This document shows positions 57,173 to 64,000 of a stretch of 64,000 nt of DNA, in pieces. The notes beneath the pieces are model-generated. The model saw only the letters and a program-made list of their open reading frames with translations, made no database searches and had not been told where the DNA came from. Positions within the stretch are counted from its first letter, which is position 1. Each line of letters opens with the position of its first letter. The position numbers were made by a program, and so were the translations under genes. The stretch lies in the NCBI RefSeq assembly GCF_003938655.1, contig NZ_RJJT01000024.1, forward strand, positions 28,902 through 92,901, written 5' to 3'. Source of the stretch: Rhizobium pisi (GTDB lineage: Bacteria; Pseudomonadota; Alphaproteobacteria; Rhizobiales; Rhizobiaceae).

Positions 57173-58192
57173 TCAGGCCATCGCGCCGATGCCGATGGCT
57201 TGAAACAGCGCTGCCGACAGGTCGGCAATTTCTGCGTGAATGGCAGCGCGCTCGATGCCGGCGGGATCGGTAAACAGCTCCGCCGCAAAGGCTAGGCCGA
57301 GCCCGGTGCCCTCCGGCAGAAAGACATAGTGGCCGAGGCCGCCGCCGAAGATTTTAAGAGTGCTGTGTTTCAGCCGCGCATGCAGCCATGACGAACATTG
57401 TTCGGCCGGAGCTGCCCTGTCGGCGTCGCCGACCAGGATCAGGGTGGGCGAATCGACCGCTTTCAGGCTCTCTTCGCTGAAACCGAGAACGGACCGACCC
57501 GGCGCGCAGACGAGCGCAGCCTTGACCCTCTCGTCGCGATAGGATCTCGACATGCGGGACCATGAATCGCAAAACACGGCACTGGTGCGAAGCAGTGTCG
57601 GAATGTGATCGGCAAGATCGGGAAATTCCCGCGGTCCGCGCGGGCCATCCGGCTTCAGCCTTGACGGCTCGAACTGCGAGAACTGGGCGATGGCGCCGAG
57701 TAGCAGCATCACGCTATAGGCGCCGGCCGAAAATCCTGCGGCGAACACACGTGATAGATCGATATGGCCTGAAAGATCGCCCAGCCAGTCGCGGGAGTGA
57801 TCGAGCATGTGGCTGAGGTCGGGTGCTCGCTCCCAAAGGCAGGCGAAGCCTTCGGGGCGATAGGGCTCGCTGCCGGTATTGCCGTGATGGTTAACGCCGA
57901 GTGCCGCAAATCCGCGATAGACCAGGCGTCGCGCCAGCCACTCTAGCCCGGCGGCAGATCCGCCGGTTCCATGCGAGAGAAGAACGAGGGGGTAGGGGGT
58001 GGCTCCAGGCCTGATGGGCGCATTCCGGGCGACGGCCGCCTTCTGGAACCAGCTTCTTTCCGGCGTGTCGCTTTCCCGGGCCTCTTCGACGGCGGGATAC
58101 CATAGGGACCAGCTGATCGGTCTCGGGCCGTCGGCGTCCCAGTTCGGCCTTTTATCGTCGTAGAGGATGCCGTCGCGAAAGCCGAGTTTCAT
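57173..58192 (-). CDS. Alpha/beta hydrolase (dienelactone hydrolase-like)
   Basis: A 339-residue protein with an alpha/beta-hydrolase core. The oxyanion region is LVLLSHGTGGSAAGLEWLA (about 70-90). The nucleophile elbow is AAGFSAGAYSVML (Ser near 155). A later Asp/His region contains LILVGDADRAAP and GGGLGHYVF, consistent with a full catalytic triad. The general form resembles platelet-activating-factor acetylhydrolase and dienelactone hydrolase families. There is no signal peptide; the substrate is unknown. It is the last gene of the nadK operon. Confidence 0.82.
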   Translation of the reverse strand: MKLGFRDGILYDDKRPNWDADGPRPISWSLWYPAVEEARESDTPERSWFQKAAVARNAPIRPGATPYPLVLLSHGTGGSAAGLEWLARRLVYRGFAALGVNHHGNTGSEPYRPEGFACLWERAPDLSHMLDHSRDWLGDLSGHIDLSRVFAAGFSAGAYSVMLLLGAIAQFSQFEPSRLKPDGPRGPREFPDLADHIPTLLRTSAVFCDSWSRMSRSYRDERVKAALVCAPGRSVLGFSEESLKAVDSPTLILVGDADRAAPAEQCSSWLHARLKHSTLKIFGGGLGHYVFLPEGTGLGLAFAAELFTDPAGIERAAIHAEIADLSAALFQAIGIGAMA

Positions 58193-58226
58193 CTCCCGGA
58201 TGCCTCTCCGAACGGTTCCTCGTCTT

Positions 58227-58736
58227 TCAATTGGTCGCCTTCTCGACGGTAATATCGCCGAATTCGTCGATCAGCACGGTCCAGCCGTCCGGCTCAGCCG
58301 CGGGATCGGTCTTGAGATAGACGGTGGCGAAGAGCCCCGGTTCCTTGATGATGCCGTTCGAATTCTCGGGGCGTATATCGGTGACGTAAGGCTTCAGGTC
58401 GCTGAATTCCTGCAGCTCGATGGTCGAGACGATCGCTGGATCGATCGCGGTCTGGGCAATCTGCTGCAGATAGATCTTGGAGGTCCTGTCCTCCTGCCGG
58501 ACGGCGAAGAGCTTGTAGTAGCCGTGGCGCTGCGCGGCTTTTCTCTCTGGATTGGCAACGGCCTCGGCGCCTGTGGGCGCTCGCTCGACCGCTGGCGAGT
58601 TGCCGTCGTCTTCCCAATAGCCGGTGCTGGTCGCAAAAATCACCGATGCCGGCAGGATGGCATCCTGCGCTGGGGCAGCCACGGCAGACCATCCCAGAAG
58701 GAAAACCGTTGTCACCAATAGCTGTCGCATTGCCAT
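58227..58736 (-). CDS. Exported protein of unknown function
   Basis: A 169-residue protein with a signal peptide (MRQLLVTTVFLLGWSAVAAPA, likely cleavage after APA or AQ). The mature part is about 145 residues and has no Cys and no recognised motif. It lies four bases downstream of nadK and 34 bases upstream of the hydrolase gene on the same strand, so probably co-transcribed with both. ATG codons at 58736 and 58730 are both possible starts. Confidence 0.78.
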   Translation of the reverse strand: MAMRQLLVTTVFLLGWSAVAAPAQDAILPASVIFATSTGYWEDDGNSPAVERAPTGAEAVANPERKAAQRHGYYKLFAVRQEDRTSKIYLQQIAQTAIDPAIVSTIELQEFSDLKPYVTDIRPENSNGIIKEPGLFATVYLKTDPAAEPDGWTVLIDEFGDITVEKATN

Positions 58737-58740
58737 CGTC

Positions 58741-59514
58741 TCAATCCTTGAACTGCTCGGCGAGAATACGGTCGGACCACGAGCGGTCGGGATCGGAAAG
58801 GATACGCGCCGTCATATGCTCGGACTGGGCGATGCGGACGTGCAGTACCGATTTGACCTCTGTATTGTCGGCCACCGCATTCACAGGGCGCTTTATCGGC
58901 TCGAGAACATCGATATCGACGGTCACCTTGTTCGGAAGCAGCGCTCCCCTCCAGCGCCGCGGCCTGAAAGCGCTGACCGGTGTCATGGCGAGCAACGGCG
59001 CCTCGAGCGGCAGGATCGGTCCATGGGCGGAGAGATTATAGGCCGTCGACCCGGCAGGGGTCGCCACCATCAGTCCATCGCAGATCAGTTCTTCTAGGCG
59101 CACACGACCGTCCACCAGGACCCTCAGATTGGCGGCCTGGTAAGACTGACGGAACAGATAGACCTCGTTGATGGCGAGTGCGGTGGTGTTGGTGCCGTCG
59201 GCATTGGCTGTCGTCATCTTCAACGGCCGGAAGGCGTTTTCGACGGCGGAGCAGATGCGCTCCTGGAGCCGGTCGGTGCGATAATCATTCATCAGGAACC
59301 CGACGGAACCGCGGTTCATGCCGTAGACCAGCTTGCCCGAGTTCATGGTGCTGTGCAGCGTCTGCAGCATGAAGCCGTCGCCGCCGAGCGCGACGATGAC
59401 ATCGGCTTTCTCCGCCGGCACGTCGCCATAGAGACGAATCAACTCTTCGCGCGCTGCGAGCGCCTCCATCGTCGGTGAGGCGAGAAAGGAAAGCGTCTGA
59501 AATGAACGGCCCAT
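58741..59514 (-). CDS. nadK: NAD kinase
   Basis: The 257-residue enzyme phosphorylates NAD to NADP. The GGDG motif is present as DVIVALGGDGFMLQTLH (about 39-55). The NE motif is in ALAINEVYLFRQS, and the Gly-rich DGLMVATPAGSTAYNLSAHGP is complete. It is the short type without an N-terminal extension, normal for Alphaproteobacteria. It begins the minus-strand operon that includes the exported protein and the hydrolase, and is divergent from tRNA-Thr. Confidence 0.94.
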   Translation of the reverse strand: MGRSFQTLSFLASPTMEALAAREELIRLYGDVPAEKADVIVALGGDGFMLQTLHSTMNSGKLVYGMNRGSVGFLMNDYRTDRLQERICSAVENAFRPLKMTTANADGTNTTALAINEVYLFRQSYQAANLRVLVDGRVRLEELICDGLMVATPAGSTAYNLSAHGPILPLEAPLLAMTPVSAFRPRRWRGALLPNKVTVDIDVLEPIKRPVNAVADNTEVKSVLHVRIAQSEHMTARILSDPDRSWSDRILAEQFKD

Positions 59515-59722
59515 GCAATGCCCTTTGTGAAGCTGCTCTAGCTAAAGGATAAATGGCTGGTGCGACAAGGACTTTCGCATTGGGAGGCTTTGGGTCGATG
59601 CCGATCGTCAACCACAACAGGTCAAGCGGGCGACCGATAGCTGCCGCTTAGCGCAGGCTCTAGTCCCCAGGGATGGATTTTTTCTTTACAGAATCACAGA
59701 ATCTGGTAGTTGGGCAGCTGTT

Positions 59723-59798
<76 letters not shown>

Positions 59799-59911
59799 TC
59801 CTCATTGCGCGATTCACTCGTTCTCTTGATGAACATTGCCTGAAGCACTGCTTCAGCAACAATTCAGCCGCGGCCTTGCATCTTATCCTCATCATCAATG
59901 AGGAAACTGCC

Positions 59912-60256
59912 ATGAAGATCGCGCATATTATTCTTACCGCTGCCATTTCCGCGGGCGCGGCTTTCGCGTCCATTCCGTCCGCTAGTGCCATGCCAGCCAA
60001 CCGGCCGGCAGTGTCCGCGCAGGGCGATGTCGTCCAAATTCATGACAGCTGGCGGCGTGATCGCTGGGATGATGATCGCGACTGGCGGGGCGACCGGAAT
60101 TGGCGCGACGATCGCGATTGGCGCCCATCCGATTGGCGCCCATCCGAGTGGCGCTATGAGCGTCGTCACTGGCGGCCGTGGCGTGCCGAAGGTTGGCGGG
60201 AGCGCCGTGAATGGCGTTATGACGATCGAGACATGCCCCGGTTCTACCACGGCTGA
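59912..60256 (+). CDS. Small exported Trp/Arg/Asp-rich protein
   Basis: The 114-residue protein begins with a signal peptide (IILTAAISAGAAFASIPSAS, cleavage near ASA). The mature region is very rich in Trp, Arg and Asp and contains repeats such as DWRPSDWRPSEWR, built in part on an exact tandem 15-bp DNA repeat at 60116-60145. The charge pattern suggests an envelope or polyanion-binding role, but no function is known. I chose the ATG at 59912 after ATGAGGAAA; a frame beginning at 59738 would run through the tRNA and is rejected. Confidence 0.75.
   Translation: MKIAHIILTAAISAGAAFASIPSASAMPANRPAVSAQGDVVQIHDSWRRDRWDDDRDWRGDRNWRDDRDWRPSDWRPSEWRYERRHWRPWRAEGWRERREWRYDDRDMPRFYHG
60116..60145 (+). 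repeat. Tandem 15-bp repeat inside the exported protein gene
   Basis: GATTGGCGCCCATCC occurs twice in direct succession (60116-60130, 60131-60145), followed by a partial third unit GAGTGGCGC. It encodes the repeated DWRPS residues and could vary in copy number between strains. Confidence 0.8.
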
Positions 60257-60293
60257 GGATAGATAGTCCGGAACGCCGGCCGCCGTTGCCGGC

Positions 60294-60431
60294 TCAATGC
60301 GTGACAGGTTCGTTGATGCTCGCTTCGATCCTGTCGCCATTGCCGGTCTGGCCGGCGCCGGAAGGCGACATCATCGCTATGCTGAGCACGGAGGCGACCA
60401 TGAAGGCGACGACGGCAATCATAGTGCGCAT
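60294..60431 (-). CDS. Small membrane or exported protein (45 residues)
   Basis: A 45-codon frame with a GAGGA ribosome-binding site about ten bases upstream of the ATG at 60431. The first 20 residues are a hydrophobic helix (MIAVVAFMVASVLSIAMM), followed by a polar tail rich in Gly and Ser. It could be a cleaved signal or a single-span protein. No homologue is recognised. It lies downstream of the 52-residue membrane protein on the same strand. Confidence 0.45.
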   Translation of the reverse strand: MRTMIAVVAFMVASVLSIAMMSPSGAGQTGNGDRIEASINEPVTH

Positions 60432-60495
60432 GAGCGTTCGATCCTCGTTCGGTTACGGGATTAACGCATGATCGCGGTCCGCGTTCCTGCCTGAT

Positions 60496-60654
60496 CTATT
60501 GCACCGTTCCCGGCGTTGCCGGGCCGGGCGCCATCGGCGACAGGGGATCGGGCTGGTGGACAGGGTGTGATGTGTCCACCCATATGATGCTGAGGATGAT
60601 CCCGACGAAGACCGCGATGAAGAGGACACCGAAAATCAGTGGTCGAATGGCCAT
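60496..60654 (-). CDS. Small single-span membrane protein (52 residues)
   Basis: The frame starts at the ATG at 60654, with an AAGGAGG at 12 bases upstream, which is strong but somewhat distant. Residues 4-25 form one membrane span (IRPLIFGVLFIAVFVGIILSII). A Pro/Ser/His-rich tail (VDTSHPVHQPDPLSPM) follows. Function is unknown. Longer versions of the frame, up to 60819, add residues with no signal features and are not preferred. Confidence 0.6.
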   Translation of the reverse strand: MAIRPLIFGVLFIAVFVGIILSIIWVDTSHPVHQPDPLSPMAPGPATPGTVQ

Positions 60655-60860
60655 GGGGCGGATGTTCCTCCTTGCCTCTGATCGATTGCTGCAATCGGTC
60701 GTCGTCCGATCATAGTACGCAGGAGCATCTTTCCAAGGTAAAAATGGATTTATCGCGACATCGACCAGACATTGCACGATCGCTGCTGCCGCCGTTTTCC
60801 ATCTATCACACCGGTTCAAACCGTGTCAGAAATACCGGAAACATCGGGGAGGCGGGGAAT

Positions 60861-61604
60861 ATGATGAAGCGGGCGGTCACGACATCGGTCATCGTCGCTG
60901 CATTAATTTCCTTTGCCGGCGCATCGGAAAACGCGGCCGCATTCGACAGGCCGGTGAAAGTCGACGTCGTGGCGCTTCACAGGGATGAACTCAATCCCGA
61001 TGCGAAGCCGAAAATCACCTGCAGCCGTTATCCCACCTTCGCCGTCAAAGAGATCGACCTCGGCGAGGTCGGCGCCGAAAAGCTGGCGCTGCTTGCGGCT
61101 GATGCGCCTTGTGAGCGCGCCGACGAGCGCGAGCGGGCAATCGAGGATGACACCGCCGGATATGTCATGGGCGTCAGTGGCGGTTTCGTCTTCTTCCGCG
61201 CGGCGGATGGATGGAACGGCGGATTGCCGTTCGTCGTCTATGACGCTGCGACAGGCGAGCGGCTGCTCAATGATTCCCTTGAGGGTGACGGCTTTGCCGC
61301 AATCACGAGCGGGAAGGGGGAATTGACCCTCGATTTCCGCCGTGTCTACGCAGCTTCCTGCTCGCTCTATCTGGAGGGTGCTGCCTGCGCGAAGACGATT
61401 GCCGCCGACACTGGTCTGTCGCCGAAGCAATTGCCGGATTGTGCTGCCGCCTACAAGGCGGAGATGAAGCGCAGCCCTGAAAACGCCAGGGAAATCGAAA
61501 AGCTACCGAGCGTGATCGTCTATCCGGTCGAGCTGGCTTATGTGGCGGGCGATACGGCGCGCAGGCCGATGGACGGAGCTGCAGCCTGCCGGACGCCGAG
61601 CTGA
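60861..61604 (+). CDS. Exported protein of unknown function
   Basis: A 247-residue protein with a signal peptide (MMKRAVTTSVIVAALISFAGA, cleavage near ENAAA). The mature part has several Cys (TCSRYP, APCERA, AASCSLYLEGAACAKT, PDCAAAY), which suggests disulfides in the periplasm. No family is recognised. The ATG at 60861 or 60864 is supported by GGGGAGG just upstream. It is convergent with the Inh-domain gene that follows on the other strand. Confidence 0.75.
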   Translation: MMKRAVTTSVIVAALISFAGASENAAAFDRPVKVDVVALHRDELNPDAKPKITCSRYPTFAVKEIDLGEVGAEKLALLAADAPCERADERERAIEDDTAGYVMGVSGGFVFFRAADGWNGGLPFVVYDAATGERLLNDSLEGDGFAAITSGKGELTLDFRRVYAASCSLYLEGAACAKTIAADTGLSPKQLPDCAAAYKAEMKRSPENAREIEKLPSVIVYPVELAYVAGDTARRPMDGAAACRTPS

Positions 61605-61611
61605 TCGAGAT

Positions 61612-62307
61612 TTACTGGCGCACCAGCGAAAGCGGTTTGCCGCCTTCCTCCTTCGACTTGTCGAAATTGCCGTCGGCACGCATGTCGAAGGCAAGTGACG
61701 AACCATCATGGCCCATCAGCGTGAGGCCGAATCCCTCGATATGCCAGACCGCGAGCTTGAGCCTGGCAACATTGGCAGCGCAGTCACCGGAAAGTGACAA
61801 TGGCGCATTGCCGTTCGCCTCGGCATTGCCCTTGAGGGTCACGCCGCAGAGCCTTTCGCCGTCCGGCCTCTGCATCGTCCATGTTCCGGCAAGGCCGCGG
61901 AAGGTCGGCAGGTGGTCGATGCCGTCGGGCGCTGCGACCAGCAGCAGCGGCACGCTGTCTTTTGTCTTCATCGGCGAGCCCTCGTTCTCGACGAAGCGCG
62001 CGAGCACCTTGCGCGTCGGATCGATCAGGATGACGCCGCCATTGCCATCGAAATTCCAGGCGGCTGCTTCGGCGAGTGCCGGCAGCGGCTTGGCGCAGGA
62101 ATCCTGACCGGAAAGCGAATAGCCGCCGATCGCCATGTCGGTTTCGAGTGTCATCCGGCATCCGGTTCTACCGTCATCGGGCGCAATGAGATAGGTTCCG
62201 GCCTGCGCTTTGAGAATATCGGGATCGATTTCCTGCCCATGCGCCAGACCACAGACAAGGAGCGTCGCGGCCGCCGAAGCCGCGAGCCTGAGAACGAAAC
62301 GGATCAT
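61612..62307 (-). CDS. Exported AprI/Inh-like protein with duplicated domain
   Basis: A 231-residue protein with a signal peptide (LRLAASAAATLLVCGLAHG). Two similar halves of about 100 residues each follow, starting LKAQAGTYLIAPDDG and FRGLAGTWTMQRPDG, with matching Cys pairs and matching W/F-G positions. This pattern matches the AprI/Inh fold, an eight-stranded beta-barrel inhibitor of bacterial metalloproteases. Known single-domain inhibitors are about 100-110 residues in the mature form, so two tandem domains is unusual. The target protease is unknown and none is encoded nearby. Confidence 0.75.
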   Translation of the reverse strand: MIRFVLRLAASAAATLLVCGLAHGQEIDPDILKAQAGTYLIAPDDGRTGCRMTLETDMAIGGYSLSGQDSCAKPLPALAEAAAWNFDGNGGVILIDPTRKVLARFVENEGSPMKTKDSVPLLLVAAPDGIDHLPTFRGLAGTWTMQRPDGERLCGVTLKGNAEANGNAPLSLSGDCAANVARLKLAVWHIEGFGLTLMGHDGSSLAFDMRADGNFDKSKEEGGKPLSLVRQ

Positions 62308-62346
62308 GACACTTCCCCCTTTGTCGCGGCCCGCCTGCGGGCCGGC

Positions 62347-63237
62347 CTATGCCTTCAGATAGAGCCGCGCCGCATAAAGCGCGATCGCCGCTGCATTCGA
62401 GACGTTGAGCGATTTGATCGCGCCTGGCATGTCGAGGCGGGCGAGCGCATTGACGGTCTCGCGGGTCTTCTGCCGCAGCCCTTTGCCCTCGGAACCGAGC
62501 ACCAGCGCCACCTTCTCACCGGAGAAGGTGCCTTCAAGCGGCGCGGGCCCTTCCGAATCGAGGCCGATGGTGGAGAAGCCGAGCTTGTGCAATTCACCGA
62601 GCGCATCGGCGAGATTGGTGATCTGTATATAAGGTATCAGTTCCAGCGCGCCGGAGGCCGATTTGGCAAGCACGCCTGACTCGGTCGGGCTATGTCTCTG
62701 GGTGGTGATGACTGCGCCGGCATTGAAGGCGACAGCCGAGCGCATGATCGCACCGACATTATGAGGATCGGTGACCTGGTCGAGGACGAGCAGGAGAGGG
62801 CTGTCCTTCAGCGCTTCGAGCCGGCGCATCGGCAGCGGCCGTGTTTCCAGCATCACGCCTTGATGGATCGCCTCAGGGCCGAGCGCCTTGTCGATCTCCT
62901 GCGGCGAGACGGTCTCGACGGGAATGCCGAGCGTCTCGACATCGATTTCGAGACGAGCGAGCGCGTTCTGCGTCACGAACAGCTTGATCTTCTTGCGCTC
63001 GGGATTGTCGAGAGCGGCGCGCACCGTATGCAGGCCATAGAGATGCACCTGGTCGGGGGCAGGCGCCGGCGGCTTCCAGTCCTCGCCGCCGCGCCTGCGC
63101 TTTTGCGGCTGGGGCGTCGGGATATCGCCGCGCTCGCGCTTGGCGTCACGGTGGGCCCGTCGCAGATTGGCGTAGTGGGTATCCTTCGCGGATGGGTCGG
63201 TCGCGGTCTTGCCGCCGGATTTCTTGTCTTTGCTCAT
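62347..63237 (-). CDS. rlmB: 23S rRNA (guanosine(2251)-2'-O)-methyltransferase RlmB
   Basis: The 296-residue SPOUT-family enzyme 2'-O-methylates G2251 of 23S rRNA in the P loop. A basic N-terminal extension (about 1-60, including KRRRGGEDWKPP) precedes the substrate-binding domain (LYGLHTVRAALDNPERK). The knotted SAM-binding domain has TDPHNVGAIMRSA, LGSEGKGLR and SLNVSNAAAIALY. It is divergent from tRNA-Tyr. It could also be described only as TrmH family, but motifs and context favour RlmB. Confidence 0.92.
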   Translation of the reverse strand: MSKDKKSGGKTATDPSAKDTHYANLRRAHRDAKRERGDIPTPQPQKRRRGGEDWKPPAPAPDQVHLYGLHTVRAALDNPERKKIKLFVTQNALARLEIDVETLGIPVETVSPQEIDKALGPEAIHQGVMLETRPLPMRRLEALKDSPLLLVLDQVTDPHNVGAIMRSAVAFNAGAVITTQRHSPTESGVLAKSASGALELIPYIQITNLADALGELHKLGFSTIGLDSEGPAPLEGTFSGEKVALVLGSEGKGLRQKTRETVNALARLDMPGAIKSLNVSNAAAIALYAARLYLKA

Positions 63238-63339
63238 GCGGCTTTATAGCCAGGGCGCTCGTCGTCGCATAGGCCCTCTTTCATGTACCGGCTTTCGGCG
63301 ACGAATGAAATTTTTCGTGTTTTTTCCGTTGTCATCGTG

Positions 63340-63368
63340 TTGACAGACTGAAATGCTCCGGTCATATA
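63340..63368 (+). promoter_or_regulatory. Promoter of the tRNA-Tyr / tRNA-Gly / tuf cluster
   Basis: Consensus TTGACA at 63340-63345 and CATATA at 63363-63368 are 17 bases apart. A GC-rich discriminator (CGCGGCGC) follows, as is common at growth-rate-controlled stable RNA promoters. The first tRNA begins 71 bases later. Confidence 0.7.
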
Positions 63369-63439
63369 CGCGGCGCAGACGACGGGCGGCAACGCTTCGA
63401 AGTCTGCCAAACTTGGTCTTCAAGATCCGGACGAAAACT

Positions 63440-63524
63440 GGAGAGATGCCCGAGTGGTTAAAGGGGACGGACTGTAAATCCGTTGGCTCAGCCTACGTTG
63501 GTTCAAATCCAACTCTCTCCACCA
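63440..63524 (+). tRNA. tRNA-Tyr (GTA anticodon)
   Basis: An 85-base class II tRNA with a long variable arm. Acceptor GGAGAGA pairs with TCTCTCC. The anticodon loop ACTGTAAATC carries GTA, T-loop GGTTCAAATCC is present, and CCA is encoded. Confidence 0.96.
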
Positions 63525-63548
63525 TTCGTCATCGGATCTGACCATCCC

Positions 63549-63622
63549 GCGGGTATAGCTCAATGGTAGAGCAGCAGCCTTCCAAGCTGAATACGCGGGT
63601 TCGATTCCCGCTACCCGCTCCA
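63549..63622 (+). tRNA. tRNA-Gly (TCC anticodon)
   Basis: A 74-base cloverleaf: acceptor GCGGGTA pairs with TACCCGC, the anticodon loop CTTCCAA carries TCC, T-loop GGGTTCGATTCCC is present, and CCA is encoded. It lies 24 bases after tRNA-Tyr, in the arrangement preceding tuf seen in many Proteobacteria. Confidence 0.96.
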
Positions 63623-63875
63623 GTTTCCTGCATCAAATAGTCCATGTGATCGCTGCGGCGATGATCCGCAGGTATCTCCGTTTTCTCCAGGATTTCAGGG
63701 ATTTTTGAGGAGGCTTCGGCGAATCGCCTTGCAGCCGGCGAATTGTCTCCCATATGCGCTGTCACACCAAGAATGGCGTCTGCAATTAAGTCTTGCGCAA
63801 TTTCGCCGAAAGCCTTAAACGGCGGCACTAAACCGGTTCGCCGGGGCCACCATTTCGTTCACAGGAAGCATTCAA

Positions 63876-64000
63876 ATGGCAAAGAGTAAGTTTGAGCGCA
63901 ACAAGCCGCACGTCAACATTGGCACGATCGGCCACGTTGACCACGGCAAGACGTCTCTGACGGCAGCGATCACGAAGTACTTCGGTGAGTTCAAGGCGTA
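63876..64000 (+). CDS. tuf: Elongation factor Tu (5' end only)
   Basis: The first 41 codons of EF-Tu are present before the window ends: [20 protein letters not shown], then the P-loop [17 protein letters not shown]-Tu delivers aminoacyl-tRNA to the ribosome. A purine-rich ACAGGAAG lies just before the ATG at 63876. The gene is downstream of tRNA-Tyr and tRNA-Gly and may share their promoter. Complete identification as one of two tuf copies is not possible here. Confidence 0.95.

Noticed and set aside
63529..63828. Minus-strand 99-codon frame
   Set aside because: Its C-terminal third is the reverse translation of tRNA-Gly (the familiar GSGNRTRVFSLEGC artefact), so the frame as a whole is not a gene.
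63820..63858. tRNA-like 3' end (TTCGCCGGGGCCACCA)
   Set aside because: No matching 5' acceptor strand, D-arm or anticodon arm upstream; chance resemblance.

Overview
The window is a stretch of alphaproteobacterial chromosome, most likely from Rhizobium (R. etli / R. leguminosarum group). The evidence is the uniformly GC-rich coding sequence, a rhizobial-type 14-subunit nuo operon, a divK-pleD pair, an RNase E whose S1 domain is split by an acidic insert, and two direct-repeat GAAC-N7-GAAC motifs of the kind bound by rhizobial LexA. No insertion sequence, prophage, integrase or CRISPR array was seen. The content is mostly conserved housekeeping DNA with small accessory genes between the blocks.

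Layout. 1-15454 (+): nuoB (3' end) to nuoN for respiratory complex I, interrupted by a small exported protein (2031-2303) and a helix-hairpin-helix protein (4804-5490) whose C-terminal module is also fused to NuoE. 15454-22635 (+): birA, RNase J, methylmalonyl-CoA epimerase, a DUF1467 protein, proS, and the LolC/LolD lipoprotein exporter. 22643-31409: a DUF5680 gene, a 28-residue membrane peptide under a LexA-type box, dnaE, an L,D-transpeptidase, SOS-type dinB with a Cys4 N-terminus, a GNAT, a HAD-like protein and a DUF3572 protein. 31544-33307 (+): divK and pleD (cell-cycle and c-di-GMP signalling), followed by a probable structured small RNA and a convergent rpmG. 34345-45618 (-): MFS transporter, DUF983, rnr, topA, dprA, plsY, a dihydroorotase homologue that has lost most metal ligands, and pyrB. 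45797-51178: aidB, a vapBC toxin-antitoxin pair with its operator, and rne. 51670-57117 (+): amidase, penicillin-binding protein 1A and prfB with its programmed +1 frameshift. 57173-59514 (-): nadK operon. 59723-64000: tRNA-Thr, several small exported or membrane proteins, a duplicated Inh-domain protein, rlmB, tRNA-Tyr, tRNA-Gly and the start of tuf.

How it fits together. The first quarter is energy metabolism (complex I). Much of the rest is information processing: three ribonucleases (J, R, E), topoisomerase I, replicative and translesion polymerases, RF2, ProRS, tRNAs and EF-Tu. A third theme is the envelope: Lol export, L,D-transpeptidase, PBP1A, amidase and PlsY.

The most interesting candidate is the 28-residue single-span peptide at 23415-23501. 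A LexA-type direct repeat lies just downstream of a TTGACA -35 element in its promoter, which suggests an SOS-induced division-inhibitor peptide comparable in size and regulation to SidA of Caulobacter. Other points worth following are the shared helix-hairpin-helix modules in the nuo operon, the probably non-catalytic PyrC homologue, and the structured RNA between pleD and rpmG.
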